A DNA stretch of 16,191 bases from positions 1 through 16,191 of the forward strand of contig CAZZHQ010000050.1 of NCBI GenBank assembly GCA_964654015.1. The letters run 5' to 3'. The position numbers and the translations under genes are program-made. Shown in pieces: positions 13,802 through 16,191 of this stretch (its first letter is position 1; each line of letters starts with the position of its first letter). The notes beneath the pieces are model-generated. The model did no database searches and had not been told where the DNA came from. It saw nothing but the letters and a program-made list of their open reading frames with translations. Source of the stretch: JAUUZT01 sp964654015 (GTDB taxonomy: Bacteria; Chloroflexota; Dehalococcoidia; GIF9; AB-539-J10).

Positions 13802-13947
13802 ACTAATATCCTCCTGCCACAGAGATTATTAGGGCATACTACTTTAATGATGACTAATAGATATTGTCAAGCAGTGGGATGCTATGATGCTATGATGCTA
13901 TTGAAAGCCATAAGAAATATAGTCCGGTGGATAGATTAAGGGGATAG
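13802..13947 (+). pseudogene. Decayed tyrosine recombinase (integrase) C-terminus
   Basis: The recognised part reads TNILLPQRLLGHTTLMMTNR, then YCQAVGCYDA, the box II region of phage-type integrases with the LGH histidine and the catalytic tyrosine still present. The frame then breaks. Removing one 8-bp unit of a triplicated ATGCTATG (13879-13901) restores AIESHKKYSPVDRLRG and a stop at 13945-13947, the usual end of this integrase type. The catalytic arginine box and everything upstream are missing or unrecognisable before 13802. It lies about 95 bases after a tRNA 3' end, the classic integration site, so it marks an old island insertion. An open frame runs through the tRNA into it by chance and is not a gene. 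Confidence 0.75.
13879..13901 (+). repeat. 8-bp tandem repeat, three copies, disrupting the integrase frame
   Basis: ATGCTATG occurs at 13879 and 13887, followed by ATGCTATT at 13895. One extra copy accounts exactly for the +8 frameshift in the recombinase remnant. This looks like replication slippage. Confidence 0.85.
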
Positions 13948-13967
13948 GGTATCTTTTTAATCTGTTG

Positions 13968-14048
13968 TTTTTGATTAAAAAGTCCTTATGATAACAAGGG
14001 GATTCTATAACGAAATTAAAAGTGAAAGGGAAAGTACGCACTAAAGAT
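13968..14048 (+). repeat. Diverged direct repeat, left copy
   Basis: About 80 bases beginning TTTTTGATTAAAAAG and including ATAACAAGGGGATTCTATAA and GAAAGGGAAAGTACGCACTA. It matches 14932-15009 at roughly four of five positions by hand alignment, in the same orientation. It begins about 20 bases after the recombinase remnant. From here to the start of the next gene (14256) the sequence is AT-rich, without a credible ORF. The only other signal is a possible promoter, TTGACT (14116-14121) with TGTCAT (14139-14144) at 17 bases. Confidence 0.65.
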
Positions 14049-14255
14049 TTAAGTAGTAAAAATTCGTTGTTGATCAATAACAAATATAGATACTATTGGA
14101 ATATCGACATAATCATTGACTGAAAAATATTAGTACATTGTCATAGAGTTCTAACTAAATTTCGATTAAATATGCTACACAGAAAATTGATATGATAATA
14201 AAGAATAGATCAAATGCTATTGATAGAACGAAACAAATAACATACTCTATAGTAG

Positions 14256-14882
14256 ATGCCAAGCATATTTGTTACTCACAGTCGGTATGACACAGCTATA
14301 CCTACCTTTTTCGACAAGGCTGCTAGCATGGTCGAAACATCATTATTATATGTAGAATGGGAAGAGTTAATTACACCACCTTGGAAGTATATCAGGGATA
14401 AATTAAAAGACTGTGAGGCTATTTTCATTATCAAAGGGCCAAACATTACTCGCAACTTGTACACCTCCAATTGGATATCCTACGAAATTGGCTTAGCTGC
14501 TCATTCAAACAAGAGAACTGGATCTGGAGAAATGGATGTGTGGGTTTTTGAATCGTCTCAAAACCCTGTCTTCTTCCCTGTACCATTTCTAACTGATTAC
14601 GTTGTATACGATCCCGATGATCCAAATCACATCCAGTATCTTAGGTACATACTTGAAGGTTATAACGAACGAAAATACCACCATAAGCTACCTGAAGCTA
14701 TCTCCGTGACATGTGGTCATAATACCTGTCAAGTGGAGTATTATTTGCATACTCTTTTAAAATCGTGGAATTGCCCCTCTTGTCAGAGAATTAGCCAATG
14801 GACAGACGACGTATCGTATCCAGATCAACCACTTAGAATCTCAAATGAAATGTATGGATTTGATTATCCAGGCGTCGTGTAA
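14256..14882 (+). CDS. TIR-like domain protein with C-terminal zinc-binding cysteines
   Basis: 208 residues. The first 100 look like a TIR fold: IFVTHSRYD (4-12, box 1), EWEELITPPWKYIRDKLKDC (34-53), AIFIIKGPNI (55-64), SNWISYEIGLAAHSNKR (71-87) and DVWVFES (94-100). W73-x3-E77 is laid out like the tryptophan and catalytic glutamate of NAD-cleaving TIR proteins such as SARM1. After about residue 145, CGHNTC (C153, C158) and CPSC (C173, C176) form a probable zinc site. TIR proteins in bacteria often serve anti-phage defence or signalling; function here is inference. No transmembrane segment is visible. There is no Shine-Dalgarno at the ATG, and box 1 begins almost at once, supporting this start. 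It sits alone between two copies of an 80-base repeat in AT-rich island DNA. Confidence 0.7.
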   Translation: MPSIFVTHSRYDTAIPTFFDKAASMVETSLLYVEWEELITPPWKYIRDKLKDCEAIFIIKGPNITRNLYTSNWISYEIGLAAHSNKRTGSGEMDVWVFESSQNPVFFPVPFLTDYVVYDPDDPNHIQYLRYILEGYNERKYHHKLPEAISVTCGHNTCQVEYYLHTLLKSWNCPSCQRISQWTDDVSYPDQPLRISNEMYGFDYPGVV

Positions 14883-14931
14883 GAGGAAATAAAAGCAACA
14901 GCCTTATATAGGATATCTACTAGATTCCCAT

Positions 14932-15009
14932 TTTTTGCTGAAAAACGATTATAATAACAAGGGATTTCTCTAACAAATTTAAGGTGAAGGGGAAAGGGCG
15001 CACTACGAT
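14932..15009 (+). repeat. Diverged direct repeat, right copy
   Basis: Second copy of the element at 13968-14048, beginning TTTTTGCTGAAAAACG and including ATAATAACAAGGG and GTGAAGGGGAAAGGGCGCACTA. It starts about 50 bases after the TIR-like gene, so the two copies bracket that gene. They may be duplicated recombination or attachment sequence, or a dispersed intergenic repeat. The remaining bases to 15062 hold no recognisable feature. Confidence 0.65.
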
Positions 15010-15062
15010 AGAATCACTAGCAAAAACGGCTACTTTATTCTATATTTTTTATGTGAAACTTC

Positions 15063-16133
15063 TTATTTATCACTCAATTTAATAGACTCAGAAACTGATA
15101 ATTCCCAGTGTATTCCCCATTTACCATCTTTATTTTGATGCAGCTGGCCTCTTTGATAACCTACCATTTTAGTATCTTCATCTAACCTTTGTTGAGCTGA
15201 TTCCTTGCTTCCAGCTACAACATCAGTTTCTACCTCTTCAATAACAGTAACCAAATCTTCGGGTTTAATATTTATTTTATTTACTGTTTCCTCTATATTC
15301 TTTAAAGTTTTTTGAGAGGCGAAGGCAAAGGCAAACGCAATTACCGCAATACCCAATCCAAGCATACTAGGGTTCCAATCTATTATATCCAACACTGTTT
15401 CAAATCTAGACAGAATTATTATATAACCACCTATGAATATTAAAACTGCACAAGTGATTGGTAATTGCCATTTAGCTAGCTTTGATACGAATAGAGCTAC
15501 TACAGTATAGAGAGCAAATGCAATAGCTATTACTATTAGCATTATTCCCAAAGGTCCTACGATACTTTCAAAAAACAATGAAAGAATAAGAAGTATTATG
15601 GATAATATGCAACTTGCTTGTATAGGGAATGATTGCCAATTTTTAATCATTATATTCTTTCCTCCCTCCTGATGTTCTATATTCAACCTTAAAAAATGTT
15701 TTATGGCTTCCCCCACTTTATGATTAATGGACTCCCAAGGCCAAGCATATATCTTTATACACTGTTCCTCTATTAATGGAAGTATTTCATTTATAGCTAC
15801 AATAACTTCGTCTTCAATTTCATTACGTGGTATAGATCTTATTGTTAAAGATTCTCTAGTCATAAGACTTAATCTATAGTTATTTAAAAACTGCAACATT
15901 GCATAGCAGTTTTCAATTATAGATTTGCTCTGTTCTGATAACTTATCTGTTATCCCACAATCTCTTGCACTAATATAACTATTTACTAAGAAGAAGTATG
16001 GAGAACTATACTTTTCCTCATTTAATACTATTGTTTTGTTTAGGTATGAACTATTGCTTCTTAGTTCCTCATAGAGTGCTTGGCATCGTTGTTTTAAGAT
16101 TGCTCTCCGTGATATCCAAGTATGTAAAAACAC
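15063..16133 (-). CDS. Four-helix membrane protein of unknown function, 5' end probably disrupted
   Basis: I do not recognise the family. From the GTG at 16133 it has 356 residues. A soluble, largely helical N-terminal part (1-165) begins near TWISRRAILKQRCQALYEEL. Four hydrophobic segments follow, at about 169-189, 192-216, 222-242 and 257-273. A cytosolic-looking tail contains NKINIKPEDLVTVIEEVE and ends with GKWGIHWELSVSES. The GTG lies against a likely IS terminus and has no ribosome site. The frame stays open to the window edge at 16191, through sequence resembling the IS end, so the true start was probably removed. The residues before SRRAILKQ may be the stub of an N-terminal membrane helix. 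Codon choice is AT-rich, like the TIR-like gene. It converges on that gene. Confidence 0.7.
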   Translation of the reverse strand: MFLHTWISRRAILKQRCQALYEELRSNSSYLNKTIVLNEEKYSSPYFFLVNSYISARDCGITDKLSEQSKSIIENCYAMLQFLNNYRLSLMTRESLTIRSIPRNEIEDEVIVAINEILPLIEEQCIKIYAWPWESINHKVGEAIKHFLRLNIEHQEGGKNIMIKNWQSFPIQASCILSIILLILSLFFESIVGPLGIMLIVIAIAFALYTVVALFVSKLAKWQLPITCAVLIFIGGYIIILSRFETVLDIIDWNPSMLGLGIAVIAFAFAFASQKTLKNIEETVNKINIKPEDLVTVIEEVETDVVAGSKESAQQRLDEDTKMVGYQRGQLHQNKDGKWGIHWELSVSESIKLSDK

Positions 16134-16138
16134 CCCAG

Positions 16139-16191
16139 TGAGGTGGACCCCATTGTTAGGACAGGATAGGGGTGATATTAAGATTGGGTCC
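16139..16191 (+). mobile_element. Probable terminal sequence of an IS3-type insertion element (partial)
   Basis: TGGACCCCATTGTTAGGACA (16144-16163) has the look of IS3/IS150-group ends, whose termini commonly read like TGACCCCCAAAAGTTAGACA. The outer boundary may be the TG at 16139. AGGGGTGATATT (16168-16179) could be the ribosome site of the transposase orfA, which would begin at or just past the window edge. No transposase is visible, so this rests on terminus resemblance from memory. Confidence 0.45.

Noticed and set aside
13595..13939. Open reading frame running through the tRNA gene
   Set aside because: Most of it is tRNA and spacer; only the part after about 13802 has protein-like character, and it is a frameshifted integrase remnant.
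14049..14255. TTGATCAA and nearby short palindromes as operators
   Set aside because: Short and unsurprising in such AT-rich DNA, with no clear promoter alignment.
13707..16191. Second copy of the tRNA 3' end as a right attachment site
   Set aside because: I saw no repeat of the T-arm/acceptor sequence in the rest of the window; if it exists it lies beyond 16191.
1..16191. CRISPR array
   Set aside because: No regularly spaced identical repeats of CRISPR length were seen anywhere in the window.

Overview
The window looks like part of a chromosome from a Dehalococcoidia-like (Chloroflexota) bacterium. That assignment is inference. It rests on a division cluster that runs mraZ-rsmH-ftsA-ftsZ with no peptidoglycan genes, followed by nrdR and a B12-dependent class II ribonucleotide reductase, then an unusual GAF/phosphoribosyltransferase fusion. 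From memory this suits the wall-less Dehalococcoides relatives; no search was run.

Layout. Positions 1-943 (minus strand) hold the 3' end of a translation block: trmD overlapping the start of rplS, which runs off the left edge. A divergent promoter region (944-1122) leads into mraZ, rsmH, ftsA and ftsZ (1123-4925, plus strand). A separate promoter with a perfect palindrome between its -35 and -10 precedes nrdR-nrdJ and a three-part GAF / nuclease-fold / HPRT-like gene (5092-9627), three genes that are tightly packed and probably co-transcribed. After a 260-base spacer come hpt and ade (9888-12134), a purine-salvage pair that converts adenine to hypoxanthine and then IMP. tyrS converges from the minus strand (12176-13450). 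A tRNA with anticodon CAT (13632-13706) closes the conserved part.

From the tRNA to the right edge the sequence is visibly more AT-rich and reads as an accessory island. It has a decayed tyrosine-recombinase remnant next to the tRNA, broken by an 8-bp tandem triplication. Then comes a TIR-like gene with a C-terminal cysteine cluster (14256-14882), bracketed by two diverged direct repeats of about 80 bp. A minus-strand four-helix membrane protein (15063-16133) follows; its 5' end runs into what looks like the terminal sequence of an IS3-type insertion element.

The conserved part combines division (FtsA/FtsZ), dNTP supply and its regulator (NrdR/NrdJ), and purine salvage (Hpt/Ade). The most unusual genes are the GAF/nuclease-like/HPRT-like fusion at 8137-9627 and the TIR-plus-zinc protein at 14256-14882. 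Neither has a function that can be settled from sequence alone. Several promoters follow one style (TTGACA-like, 17-18 bases, then a -10), and at hpt and tyrS they lie so close to the start codon that the mRNAs may be leaderless.
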